A DNA stretch of 64,000 bases from Peptostreptococcaceae bacterium VA2 (GTDB taxonomy: Bacteria > Bacillota > Clostridia > Peptostreptococcales > Peptostreptococcaceae), in the NCBI GenBank assembly GCA_000686145.1, contig JMMB01000007.1, forward strand, positions 2,604,001 through 2,668,000. Direction: 5' to 3'. The notes beneath the pieces are model-generated. The model did not search any database. It was not told the origin of the DNA and worked only from the letters and a program-made list of their open reading frames with translations. How positions within the stretch are numbered: position 1 is the stretch's first letter; every line of letters begins with the position of its first letter. The position numbers and the translations under genes were made by a program. Shown one piece after another: positions 55,575 through 62,808 of this stretch.

Positions 55575-56264
55575 TTATTTGTATTCATTTTTGTACAAAG
55601 AATTCCTAGATATATAATTTTCAACATATTCAGGTACTAAATATCTTATTGATTTATTTTCATTTAATTGGTCTCTTATATATGTTGAGGATATATCTAG
55701 AGATGGAACATAAACACTTATAATCTTTGCGTTATATTTGTTTATTAATTTTTCTATTTTTTCTTGAGCTCTTAATAAACTTATCCCCGGTCTAGTTGCT
55801 GCTATGAATGTAGCCAATTTGAAATTTTCCTCTACATTTTTCCATGTCTCAATATCACATATCGCATCTGCCCCTGTTATAAAAAATATATCTATATTAT
55901 TATAAGCTTTTTTAAGATATTTTAATGTGTCTACTGTGTATGTTTTTTCTTCTCTTTTAATTTCTATATCCCAAACTAAAAAATCATCATTACTTGAAGT
56001 TGCAAGATTAACCATATTATATCTATCATATTTGTCAGTTATATTACCTAACTTATGAGGTGGCTTTCCTGATGGTATAAAGATAATCTTATCTAATTTA
56101 TATTTATCCCTAATAAATTCAGCAGTAGCCAAATGTGCATAATGGATTGGATCAAAAGTTCCACCCATTATGCCTATCTTATTTTTCTTACAATCTTTTT
56201 TAAAATTTTCTAATTTAATAGTATTTTTTATCTCCGCTTCCTTAATTAGATTACCAATACTCAT
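55575..56264 (-). CDS. nadD: Nicotinate-nucleotide adenylyltransferase
   Basis: A 229-residue NadD that joins nicotinate mononucleotide and ATP to deamido-NAD. GIMGGTFDPIHYAHLATAEF (residues 31-50) has the (H/T)xGH-like nucleotide motif, and SLDISSTYIRDQLNENKSIRYLVP the second ATP motif ISSTxIR. There is a 30-residue N-terminal extension before the usual start. The extension is likely real, because only the ATG at 56264 has a good site (GTAAAGGAGATTTAAA). First gene of nadD-yqeK-rsfS, divergent from recX. Confidence 0.93.
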   Translation of the reverse strand: MSIGNLIKEAEIKNTIKLENFKKDCKKNKIGIMGGTFDPIHYAHLATAEFIRDKYKLDKIIFIPSGKPPHKLGNITDKYDRYNMVNLATSSNDDFLVWDIEIKREEKTYTVDTLKYLKKAYNNIDIFFITGADAICDIETWKNVEENFKLATFIAATRPGISLLRAQEKIEKLINKYNAKIISVYVPSLDISSTYIRDQLNENKSIRYLVPEYVENYISRNSLYKNEYK

Positions 56265-56383
56265 TTTAAATCTCCTTTACAGCAATTATATTATTATTGT
56301 ATCATTATTTTTATAATATTAAAGGTTATAAATTGTTTTTTAGTATATACTTATAGTTATACTCAATATGAAGGAGATTTTTA

Positions 56384-57023
56384 ATGGCTATAATTACAAA
56401 AATAGAATCACAAAAAAAAACGAGAAGACAGAGTTAATATTTATGTAGATGAAGAATTTTTTATGGCTATATTTGCTGAACTAGTATACACTTTTAATTT
56501 AAAAAAGGGCATGACTATAGAAGAGGAAAATTTAAAAAATATATTAAATGAAGAAATGTATATTAAAGCTAAGAATAAAGCTTTAAATATTTTAGCTAAA
56601 GCAGATCAATCAGAAAAAAAAATCAAACAAAAACTATCTACAGATTTTGAAGATGATATAATAGATATGGTTATAGAATTTCTAAAGAAAAATAAATTTG
56701 TTGACGATGATTTATTAGCACAAAAAATAGTTAATACTAATATTAATTTAAACAAATGTGGTAAAAATAAAATTAAGCAAAATTTATATAATAAAGGTAT
56801 TGATAAAGAGTCAATTGATGAAGCTATAGCTGATATAGATAATGATGTTGAATTTGAAAATGCTCTTTATTTAGGAAAAAAGAGATATGATAGAGTTAAA
56901 AATGAAGATAAAAGAAAAATATATCAAAAAATTTCTCAACATCTTTCTTATAAAGGATTTAGTTATGATATTATAAAAAGAGTATTAAATAAACTTTTAA
57001 ATGATGATGAATTTAATATGTAG
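56384..57023 (+). pseudogene. recX: RecX-family gene with a one-base frameshift in a run of nine A
   Basis: RecX inhibits RecA filaments. A good start, AAGGAGATTTTTAATG (56384), reads MAIITKIESQKK and then hits TAA at 56435 after a run of nine A (56412-56420). Dropping one A continues straight into REDRVNIYVDEEFFMAIF and the rest of a normal RecX (KALNILAKADQSEKKIKQKL, repeated three-helix units) to 57023. The downstream frame alone has no ribosome site. Read as one protein it would be about 212 aa. It may be a true frameshift, a sequencing error in the A-run, or a gene that uses slippage at the A-run. Confidence 0.8.
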
Positions 57024-57055
57024 TATGTTTATTAGTGCTTATAGGAGGATTTATT

Positions 57056-57151
57056 TTGAGTGAAGTTAAAAGATTTATAATAGCTGCTATTGCCTTAGGA
57101 ATAGGAATATATAACATTATTCAACTATACAAACAAGATAGCATAAAGTAA
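57056..57151 (+). CDS. 31-aa single-span membrane peptide
   Basis: A very short reading frame with a very strong ribosome site (AGGAGG at 57043-57048) and a TTG start. The product begins SEVKRFIIAAIALGIGIYNI, has one hydrophobic helix (about residues 6-23) and a short polar end with Lys and Asp. It lies 33 bp after recX and before a terminator. Small one-span proteins can regulate transporters or act as toxins; no family is known to me. The combination of site, hydrophobic helix and terminator argues for a real gene. Confidence 0.65.
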   Translation: MSEVKRFIIAAIALGIGIYNIIQLYKQDSIK

Positions 57152-57156
57152 ATTTC

Positions 57157-57188
57157 AAGAGGTTATTAAATAATAATCTCTTTTTTTT
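57157..57188 (+). terminator. Terminator after recX and the 31-aa gene
   Basis: AAGAGGTTATT (57157-57167) pairs with AATAATCTCTT (57172-57182), with one G-U pair, and a U-run follows on the plus strand. Confidence 0.85.
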
Positions 57189-57348
57189 GCTATAAAATAT
57201 TTTTTAATACTTAATTTATACAGTCTTTAATTTATAAATTCATAAACAACAGCTTCATGCATTACAAAAGTTATTGTGGAAACAATAATAATAATTATAT
57301 TTTAAAATGCAGATACTATATTTACTACTAATATATAAGGAGAGATTT

Positions 57349-58266
57349 ATGATAGATTTAATTTTACTTGGATGCGGCGGTAATATGCCTATGCCTAATA
57401 GGTTTTTATCTTCTTTATTTATAAATTATAGGGGCCGAAAGATACTTATAGATTGCGGTGAAGGAACTCAAATTTCTATGAAAATGAAGAATTGCGGTTT
57501 TAAGAATATAGATTTAATATGTATAACACATCTCCATGGAGATCATTTTAATGGACTAATTGGTCTTTTATCTACTATTGGAAATAGTTCTAGAACTGAA
57601 GACTTAACAATAATAGGTCCACCAGGTATTACAAAACATATGGATGCAGTGAGAGTACTAGTGGAGTATTTACCATATAATATAAATATAATTGAAAATG
57701 CTCAAGGATCTTTTTCTTTACACAATGATTATTTAAAAGATGTAGAAATCTCAACTACAAATCTAGAACATTCAACAGAGTGCATTGGTTATAGTTTTTA
57801 TTTTAAACGAAGACCAAAGTTTGATAAAGCTAAAGCAGTTTTAAACAATGTTCCTACTATTTTATGGCAAAAACTTCAATCTGGGAAAAATATTATAATG
57901 AATGAAGTTGAATACAATCCTGAAATGGTTTTAGGAAATGACAGAAAAGGTATTAAGGTAAGTTTTATAACAGATACCAGACCTATATCTTCAATACCTG
58001 AATTTATAAAAGATAGTGATTTATTTATTTGTGAAGCTATGTATGGAGATGATATAGATATTCCTAAGGCTATTAGAAATAATCATATGACCTTTAGTGA
58101 GGCTGCTACTCTAGCAAAATCAGGAAATTCAAAAAAACTTATTTTAACTCACTTCAGCCCTGCTCTAGAAAATCCTAACAACTATATAGATAATGCTACT
58201 AGGGTTTTTAAAAATACAATTATTGGAGAAGATGGTCTTGAAATTAATTTAAATTTTGAAGATTAA
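57349..58266 (+). CDS. rnz: Ribonuclease Z (tRNA 3' endonuclease)
   Basis: A 305-residue metallo-beta-lactamase that trims tRNA 3' ends. I start it at the ATG at 57349 (AAGGAGAGATTT upstream); an earlier ATG in the same frame has no ribosome site. ILLGCGGNMPMPNRFLSSLF and LIDCGEGTQISMK are RNase Z signatures; THLHGDHFNGL holds HxHxDH at 61-66, and LTHFSPAL is the last His motif. The insert with the flexible arm is of the expected size. It stands alone on the plus strand. Confidence 0.92.
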   Translation: MIDLILLGCGGNMPMPNRFLSSLFINYRGRKILIDCGEGTQISMKMKNCGFKNIDLICITHLHGDHFNGLIGLLSTIGNSSRTEDLTIIGPPGITKHMDAVRVLVEYLPYNINIIENAQGSFSLHNDYLKDVEISTTNLEHSTECIGYSFYFKRRPKFDKAKAVLNNVPTILWQKLQSGKNIIMNEVEYNPEMVLGNDRKGIKVSFITDTRPISSIPEFIKDSDLFICEAMYGDDIDIPKAIRNNHMTFSEAATLAKSGNSKKLILTHFSPALENPNNYIDNATRVFKNTIIGEDGLEINLNFED

Positions 58267-58300
58267 AAGTACAATTTATTATATTAGATTAAATTATATA

Positions 58301-58329
58301 AAAAAGAGTGTAGGAATATCCTACACTCT
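58301..58329 (-). terminator. Terminator after the NADH oxidase gene
   Basis: AGAGTGTAGGA (58305-58315) pairs with TCCTACACTCT (58319-58329), 11 bp, three-base loop. The A-run at 58301-58305 is the U-run of the minus strand. Confidence 0.85.
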
Positions 58330-58343
58330 ATATTAAGAATAAA

Positions 58344-59678
58344 TTACTTAGCTACATTTCCCGCTACATTTAATACATCCCAAGTTCTAGCAAATGGTGG
58401 TGCATAACATAAATCTAGCATACCTAACTTAGCAGTTGTTAACTTTGCAAATATAGCAGTTGCTATTACATTTGTTCTTTGAACTGCATCTTTATATCCT
58501 GCTACTTGACCACCTAATATCACTTTTGTTTTTGCATCGTAGACAAGTTTTACATATATTTTATTTCTACCAGGATAATAATTTGTTTGGTTAAAGTCAG
58601 ATATAAATTTAACTTTAACGTCTAACCCTAATTTTTGTGCTTGAATCTCCGTAATACCAGTTGAACCAGCTTCCATATTTAGAACCTTTAAACAACTTGA
58701 GCCTAGCGAACCTTGGAATGAATTATTGGCTCCAGCTAGATTTTCCCCAACTATTCTTCCTAATTTATTAGCTCCCGTTGCTAATGGCACATAAGTGTCT
58801 TTGCCAGTAACTATATTTTGTATAGTTGCACAGTCCCCCGCTGCATATATATCTTCTATTGATGTTTTACCAAATTCATCAACTATTATTGCACCATTTT
58901 GTAGCATTTCTATTCCACTGTCTTTTAAGAATGATGTATTTGGTCTAACACCAGTAGCTATTATAACTACATCAGCATCAACTTCTCCTTTGTTAGTTAT
59001 AACTTTTTCTACTTTAGTTCCTCCAACTAATTCTGATACAAGTTCTTCTAATCTTAAATCTACATCATGTTTTCTTATTTCTTCTTCTAATACATCTGTT
59101 ATTTCTTTATCAAAAACTTGTTCTAATATTCTATCAGTAGCTTGGAATATAGTTACATTCTTACCTAACTTTTCAGCTGCTTCTACTGCCTCTAATCCTA
59201 TAAATCCTGCACCTATTATAACGATGTTTTTATTTTCTTCTTTATTTAATAATTCTTTTACTTTTATTCCGTCTTCCATACTTTTTAATGTCGAAACATT
59301 TTCTAATTGAACATTTTTTATAGGAGGTATTATACTACTAGCTCCACTTGCTATCATTAATTTATCATATGAATCTTCAAATTCAAAATTAGTTTCTATA
59401 TTTTTAACTAAAACTTTTTTATTAGTTACATCCACGTTAACAACTTCATGGAATATATTTAAATCAATCCCAGTTTCTCTGAATTTTTCAGGGCTTCTTG
59501 CTATCATGCTATTTGGGTCATCAAAAAATCCACCAACAAAATATGGCAATCCACAAGCTCCAAATGATACCACATCCGTTTTCTCATAAACTACAACTTC
59601 ATAGTTTGGTTGCATTCTTTTTAATTTTGCAGCAGCACTCATACCAGCTGCAACTGCCCCTACTATTATAACTCTCAT
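58344..59678 (-). CDS. NADH oxidase / CoA-disulfide reductase family flavoprotein
   Basis: A 444-residue FAD-dependent class II pyridine nucleotide-disulfide oxidoreductase. GAVAAGMSAAAKLKR is the FAD loop, VSFGACGLPYFVGG holds the single redox Cys42, IIGAGFIGLEAVEAAEKLG is the NAD(P)H loop, and DIYAAGDCA binds the flavin end. The family includes water- or peroxide-forming NADH oxidases, CoA-disulfide reductases and NADH peroxidases, which cannot be told apart reliably here. In an anaerobe, oxygen or peroxide detoxification is likely. ATG with TTTAGGAGGGTCAAAT upstream. Monocistronic. Confidence 0.88.
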   Translation of the reverse strand: MRVIIVGAVAAGMSAAAKLKRMQPNYEVVVYEKTDVVSFGACGLPYFVGGFFDDPNSMIARSPEKFRETGIDLNIFHEVVNVDVTNKKVLVKNIETNFEFEDSYDKLMIASGASSIIPPIKNVQLENVSTLKSMEDGIKVKELLNKEENKNIVIIGAGFIGLEAVEAAEKLGKNVTIFQATDRILEQVFDKEITDVLEEEIRKHDVDLRLEELVSELVGGTKVEKVITNKGEVDADVVIIATGVRPNTSFLKDSGIEMLQNGAIIVDEFGKTSIEDIYAAGDCATIQNIVTGKDTYVPLATGANKLGRIVGENLAGANNSFQGSLGSSCLKVLNMEAGSTGITEIQAQKLGLDVKVKFISDFNQTNYYPGRNKIYVKLVYDAKTKVILGGQVAGYKDAVQRTNVIATAIFAKLTTAKLGMLDLCYAPPFARTWDVLNVAGNVAK

Positions 59679-59820
59679 ATTTGACCCTCCTAAAATATTA
59701 TATATTAAGTTTATATTTCCATATATACATTACTTATATACCCATATGTAGCTAATATATTAACATTTTTTCATATTAAAATCTACATCATAATATATTT
59801 TTTATTTAAATTAAAATATA

Positions 59821-59846
59821 AAAAGCACCTGTATTTAACAGGTGCT
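59821..59846 (-). terminator. Terminator after obg-yhbY
   Basis: AGCACCTGT (59824-59832) pairs with ACAGGTGCT (59838-59846), ten bases beyond the yhbY stop. The U-run is on the minus strand. Confidence 0.85.
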
Positions 59847-59855
59847 CAAATTTAA

Positions 59856-60227
59856 CTATCTTCTTTCCGATCTCTTTGTTGGTTTCCCTTTTTTAGTAAC
59901 ATTTTCAAGCTTAACTTTAGCTTTAGCTTGCTCATGTCCTGGGAATATTATTTTAGGTTCTTCTAAATTCTTTTTATATATAGTAAACTTAGACCCTATA
60001 GCTTGAACAAATTCAGCTCTTAAAGCTTCACATACTGCATTTGCAGTTTCTTTTGTATCGATACCTGCATTTTCAAGTATTGTTACTTTTACTATTTCTC
60101 TGCTTCTTAACATATTGTCAAGTTGCTCTAAAAAGCTTTCTGTTACACCATCTTTACCTATTTGAGTAACAGGTTTTAATGTATTTGCTACTGATCTTAA
60201 GTACGCTCTTTGTTTTCCTTTTAACAT
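59856..60227 (-). CDS. yhbY: YhbY ribosome-assembly RNA-binding protein
   Basis: A 123-residue CRM-domain protein that associates with pre-50S particles. LKGKQRAYLRSVANTLKPVT and QIGKDGVTESFLEQLDNML form the start; the GxxG loop appears as GKDG. The end is a basic tail of about 25 residues (KLENVTKKGKPTKRSERR) that is longer than in short family members. ATG with AAAAGAGGTGGAAAA upstream. It lies 18 bp after obg, a common pair. Confidence 0.93.
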   Translation of the reverse strand: MLKGKQRAYLRSVANTLKPVTQIGKDGVTESFLEQLDNMLRSREIVKVTILENAGIDTKETANAVCEALRAEFVQAIGSKFTIYKKNLEEPKIIFPGHEQAKAKVKLENVTKKGKPTKRSERR

Positions 60228-60245
60228 TTTTCCACCTCTTTTATT

Positions 60246-61523
60246 CTAGTTGTAGAATTCGAATTCTAACTCGTAAATTCTAACAGTATCTCCATCTTCA
60301 ATTCCCATTTCTCTAAGTCTGTCAAATACGCCTTGACTTTCCATAACTTTTTGGAAATATTGAAGAGATTCCATATCATCAAAGTTAACAGAGTATAAAA
60401 TTCTTCTAAGCATTTTACCTGTAACAACATATACTCCATCTTCGATTTCTATAGTTAAAGCTTCGTCTTCTTGTACATCTAATTCTGGTCTGTACATTTC
60501 TTCTTCTGTAACTAACTCTATATCCTCAACTTCATTTAATAATTGAGATACGTAAGCTATTACATCATCTATACCTTGACGAGTAGCTGCAGACATTTTA
60601 AATACTTTATATCCTCTACCTTCTAACTCGTTTTTGAAATCTTCAAATACACTTTCATCTTCTAATATATCCATTTTATTAGCTACTACTACTTGTGGTC
60701 TTGAAGATAATTTTTCATTGTACATTTTAAGTTCATCATTTATCTTGTCAAAGTCTTCTAAAGCATCTCTACCTTCTAAGCCTGATATATCTACTATATG
60801 AATTAAAACTTTAGTTCTTTCAACATGTCTTAAGAAATCATGACCTAGTCCGACTCCTTCAGCTGCACCTTCTATAAGTCCAGGTATATCAGCTAACACA
60901 AAACTATCGCCAAACTTAGTTTGAACAACACCTAAATTAGGTGTTAAAGTTGTAAAGTGATAGTTAGCTATCTTTGGTTTAGCTTTAGTAACTACTGATA
61001 AGAATGTAGATTTACCTACATTAGGGAATCCTAAAAGACCCACATCTGCTATCATTTTAAGCTCTAAAGTTACCCATCTTTCTTGTCCTTCTGTACCAGA
61101 TTTAGCAAAAGCTGGGGCTTGTCTTACTGCATTTGCGAAATGTTGGTTTCCTTTTCCACCTCTACCACCTCTTACAACTGTAGCTCTATCGCCTTCGTTT
61201 TTTAAATCTGCTAATATAAGACCTGTTGCTTCATCTCTAATTATTGTTCCTGCAGGCACTTTAAGTGTTAAATCATCACCATTTTTACCCGCTCTTCTAC
61301 TCTTTGATCCATCTCCACCTGGTTCTGCAGAGTATTTTCTTTGGTATTTGAAATCCATTAATGTTCTAAGACCTAAGTCAACCTCAAACACTATACTAGC
61401 ACCATGTCCACCGTCTCCACCATCTGGACCACCAGCTGGAACATACTTTTCTTTTCTAAAACTTACCGTACCGTTTCCACCGTTTCCAGCTTTAACAAAA
61501 ATCCTTGCCTTATCTATAAACAT
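60246..61523 (-). CDS. obg: Obg GTPase (CgtA)
   Basis: A 425-residue Obg GTPase for 50S assembly and stress signalling. The glycine-rich Obg fold (VKAGNGGNGTVSF, AGGPDGGDGGHG) is followed by the G domain (GFPNVGKST, ADIPGLIEGAAEGVGLGHDF) and the C-terminal OCT domain. The ATG at 61523 lies eight bases after AGGTG; an in-frame GTG nine bases earlier overlaps the site. It starts its own transcript, because rpmA upstream ends with a terminator; a hairpin lies in its leader. Confidence 0.97.
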   Translation of the reverse strand: MFIDKARIFVKAGNGGNGTVSFRKEKYVPAGGPDGGDGGHGASIVFEVDLGLRTLMDFKYQRKYSAEPGGDGSKSRRAGKNGDDLTLKVPAGTIIRDEATGLILADLKNEGDRATVVRGGRGGKGNQHFANAVRQAPAFAKSGTEGQERWVTLELKMIADVGLLGFPNVGKSTFLSVVTKAKPKIANYHFTTLTPNLGVVQTKFGDSFVLADIPGLIEGAAEGVGLGHDFLRHVERTKVLIHIVDISGLEGRDALEDFDKINDELKMYNEKLSSRPQVVVANKMDILEDESVFEDFKNELEGRGYKVFKMSAATRQGIDDVIAYVSQLLNEVEDIELVTEEEMYRPELDVQEDEALTIEIEDGVYVVTGKMLRRILYSVNFDDMESLQYFQKVMESQGVFDRLREMGIEDGDTVRIYELEFEFYN

Positions 61524-61570
61524 ATTAATCACCTACTTGATTAAACTTTTTTATAACACTAATAAATAAG

Positions 61571-61593
61571 AAATTATCCACGTCGGATAATTT
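61571..61593. other. Hairpin in the obg leader
   Basis: AAATTATCC (61571-61579) pairs with GGATAATTT (61585-61593). It lies between the rpmA terminator and obg. It may be a second terminator or a leader structure. Confidence 0.5.
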
Positions 61594-61703
61594 TTCTTAA
61601 AGACAGCATTTTAATAAAATTATTATTTAAAATCTTTAAAAAGACTTCATTATTATTTTTTCCAAAATAAATACATACAATTCTATAAATATCTATTTAC
61701 AAG

Positions 61704-61731
61704 AAAAAGGAGTGTATTAACACTCCTTTTT
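61704..61731 (-). terminator. Terminator after rpmA
   Basis: AAAAAGGAGTG (61704-61714) pairs with CACTCCTTTTT (61721-61731), six bases beyond the rpmA stop codon. Confidence 0.88.
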
Positions 61732-61737
61732 GGTATA

Positions 61738-62028
61738 TTACTCAGCTATTGATACTGGGTATACACTTACTTTTTTTCTTTTCTTATCTTTTCTTTCGAA
61801 TTTAACAGCGCCGTCAACTAATGCAAATAAAGTGTCATCGCCACCTATACCTACGTTAGTTCCTGGATGTATTTTAGTACCTCTTTGTCTTACTATTATA
61901 CTACCAGAAGTTACAACTTGTCCGTCAAATCTCTTAACACCTAATCTTTTAGCTGCAGAATCTCTACCATTCTTAGAAGATCCTACCCCTTTTTTAGATG
62001 CAAGTAACTGTAAGTTCATGTTTAACAT
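61738..62028 (-). CDS. rpmA: 50S ribosomal protein L27 (with cleaved N-terminal extension)
   Basis: A 96-residue L27 that reaches into the peptidyl-transferase centre. [21 protein letters not shown] and [19 protein letters not shown] are diagnostic. It begins [14 protein letters not shown]: Firmicutes have such an extension, cut by the protease Prp before ASKKG. The usual site is NLQLFASKKG; here Leu replaces Phe before Ala. The Prp gene lies 13 bp upstream. ATG with AGGGGGTGACTCCAT upstream. Confidence 0.97.
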   Translation of the reverse strand: MLNMNLQLLASKKGVGSSKNGRDSAAKRLGVKRFDGQVVTSGSIIVRQRGTKIHPGTNVGIGGDDTLFALVDGAVKFERKDKKRKKVSVYPVSIAE

Positions 62029-62041
62029 ATGGAGTCACCCC

Positions 62042-62362
62042 CTACTTTTTTAAGATTTTTATATTTTTGGGATATTCCCGTTTTATTCGTTTCATAGCCA
62101 GCTCAAAATGTTCAAGTAGTAAGTTTGTCTTATCATTTAAAAATGATTCCTTAACTATACACTCTATAAAACCCTCAGTTCCTACTTCAGATTCAAATTC
62201 CACTTTGGCTAATTTCTCTAAAGAGTTATTAACAGCTATTGCATTAGATGTAACAGCCGAACATACTATATCATATCCTATCTCAGCATACTCTGCATGT
62301 CCCTTTATAGTAAAACCCTTCCTTTGAAAATCATCAGTGTAATGATATTTTATGTTTATCAT
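62042..62362 (-). CDS. prp: Prp, ribosomal-processing cysteine protease
   Basis: A 106-residue cysteine protease that removes the N-terminal extension of L27. GHAEYAEIGYDIVCSAVTS holds the catalytic pair His22 and Cys34. The position between rplU and rpmA is the same as in most Firmicutes. ATG with GTAGAGGTGTTGGA upstream. Sequence and context agree. Confidence 0.94.
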   Translation of the reverse strand: MINIKYHYTDDFQRKGFTIKGHAEYAEIGYDIVCSAVTSNAIAVNNSLEKLAKVEFESEVGTEGFIECIVKESFLNDKTNLLLEHFELAMKRIKREYPKNIKILKK

Positions 62363-62378
62363 TCCAACACCTCTACAA

Positions 62379-62690
62379 TTAAGCGTTTATCTTTTCGATA
62401 ACTATCTTAGTGTATGGCTGACGATGTCCTTGCTTTCTTCTATAATCTTTCTTAGCCTTATATTTGAAAACTATTATTTTCTTAGCTTTACCTTGTTCTA
62501 CAACTTTCGCTTGAACAGAAGCACCTTCAACAACTGGAGCTCCAACTACTAGCTCTCCGTCTTTAGTACAAGCTAATACTTCGTTTAAAGTTATAACATC
62601 ACCTGCGTTAGCTTCTAACTTCTCAACGAATAATACATCACCTTCAGCAACTTTATATTGCTTTCCACCTGTTTTAACTATAGCGTACAT
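62379..62690 (-). CDS. rplU: 50S ribosomal protein L21
   Basis: A 103-residue L21 that binds 23S rRNA. It starts at the ATG at 62690 (CGAGGAGGTGTATTTTA upstream): [20 protein letters not shown] is the family start, and [17 protein letters not shown] the end. An upstream in-frame start would add 11 residues from the leader and should be ignored. First gene of rplU-prp-rpmA. The leader may have an L21 autoregulatory structure. Confidence 0.97.
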   Translation of the reverse strand: MYAIVKTGGKQYKVAEGDVLFVEKLEANAGDVITLNEVLACTKDGELVVGAPVVEGASVQAKVVEQGKAKKIIVFKYKAKKDYRRKQGHRQPYTKIVIEKINA

Positions 62691-62775
62691 TAAAATACAC
62701 CTCCTCGGTCTTAAACTCGCCATATAGGTACTTCATTTAAGAAGTTTGTAACCTTGTCTGTGCGGCATTACAGTT
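62691..62775 (-). ncRNA. Probable L21 leader RNA
   Basis: The 80-base leader between promoter and rplU holds GCCGCACAGACAAGGTTAC and paired CTTCTTAAATGAAG. Rfam describes an L21 leader in Firmicutes at this place. I recognise position and general look; the match needs a covariance search. Confidence 0.5.
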
Positions 62776-62779
62776 ATTA

Positions 62780-62808
62780 ATATTACTACTTACTTGTGCA
62801 TTTGTCAA
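62780..62808 (-). promoter_or_regulatory. Sigma-A promoter of rplU-prp-rpmA
   Basis: TTGACA (62803-62808) and TAATAT (62780-62785) are 17 bp apart. The -35 directly follows the rng stop codon. Confidence 0.78.
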
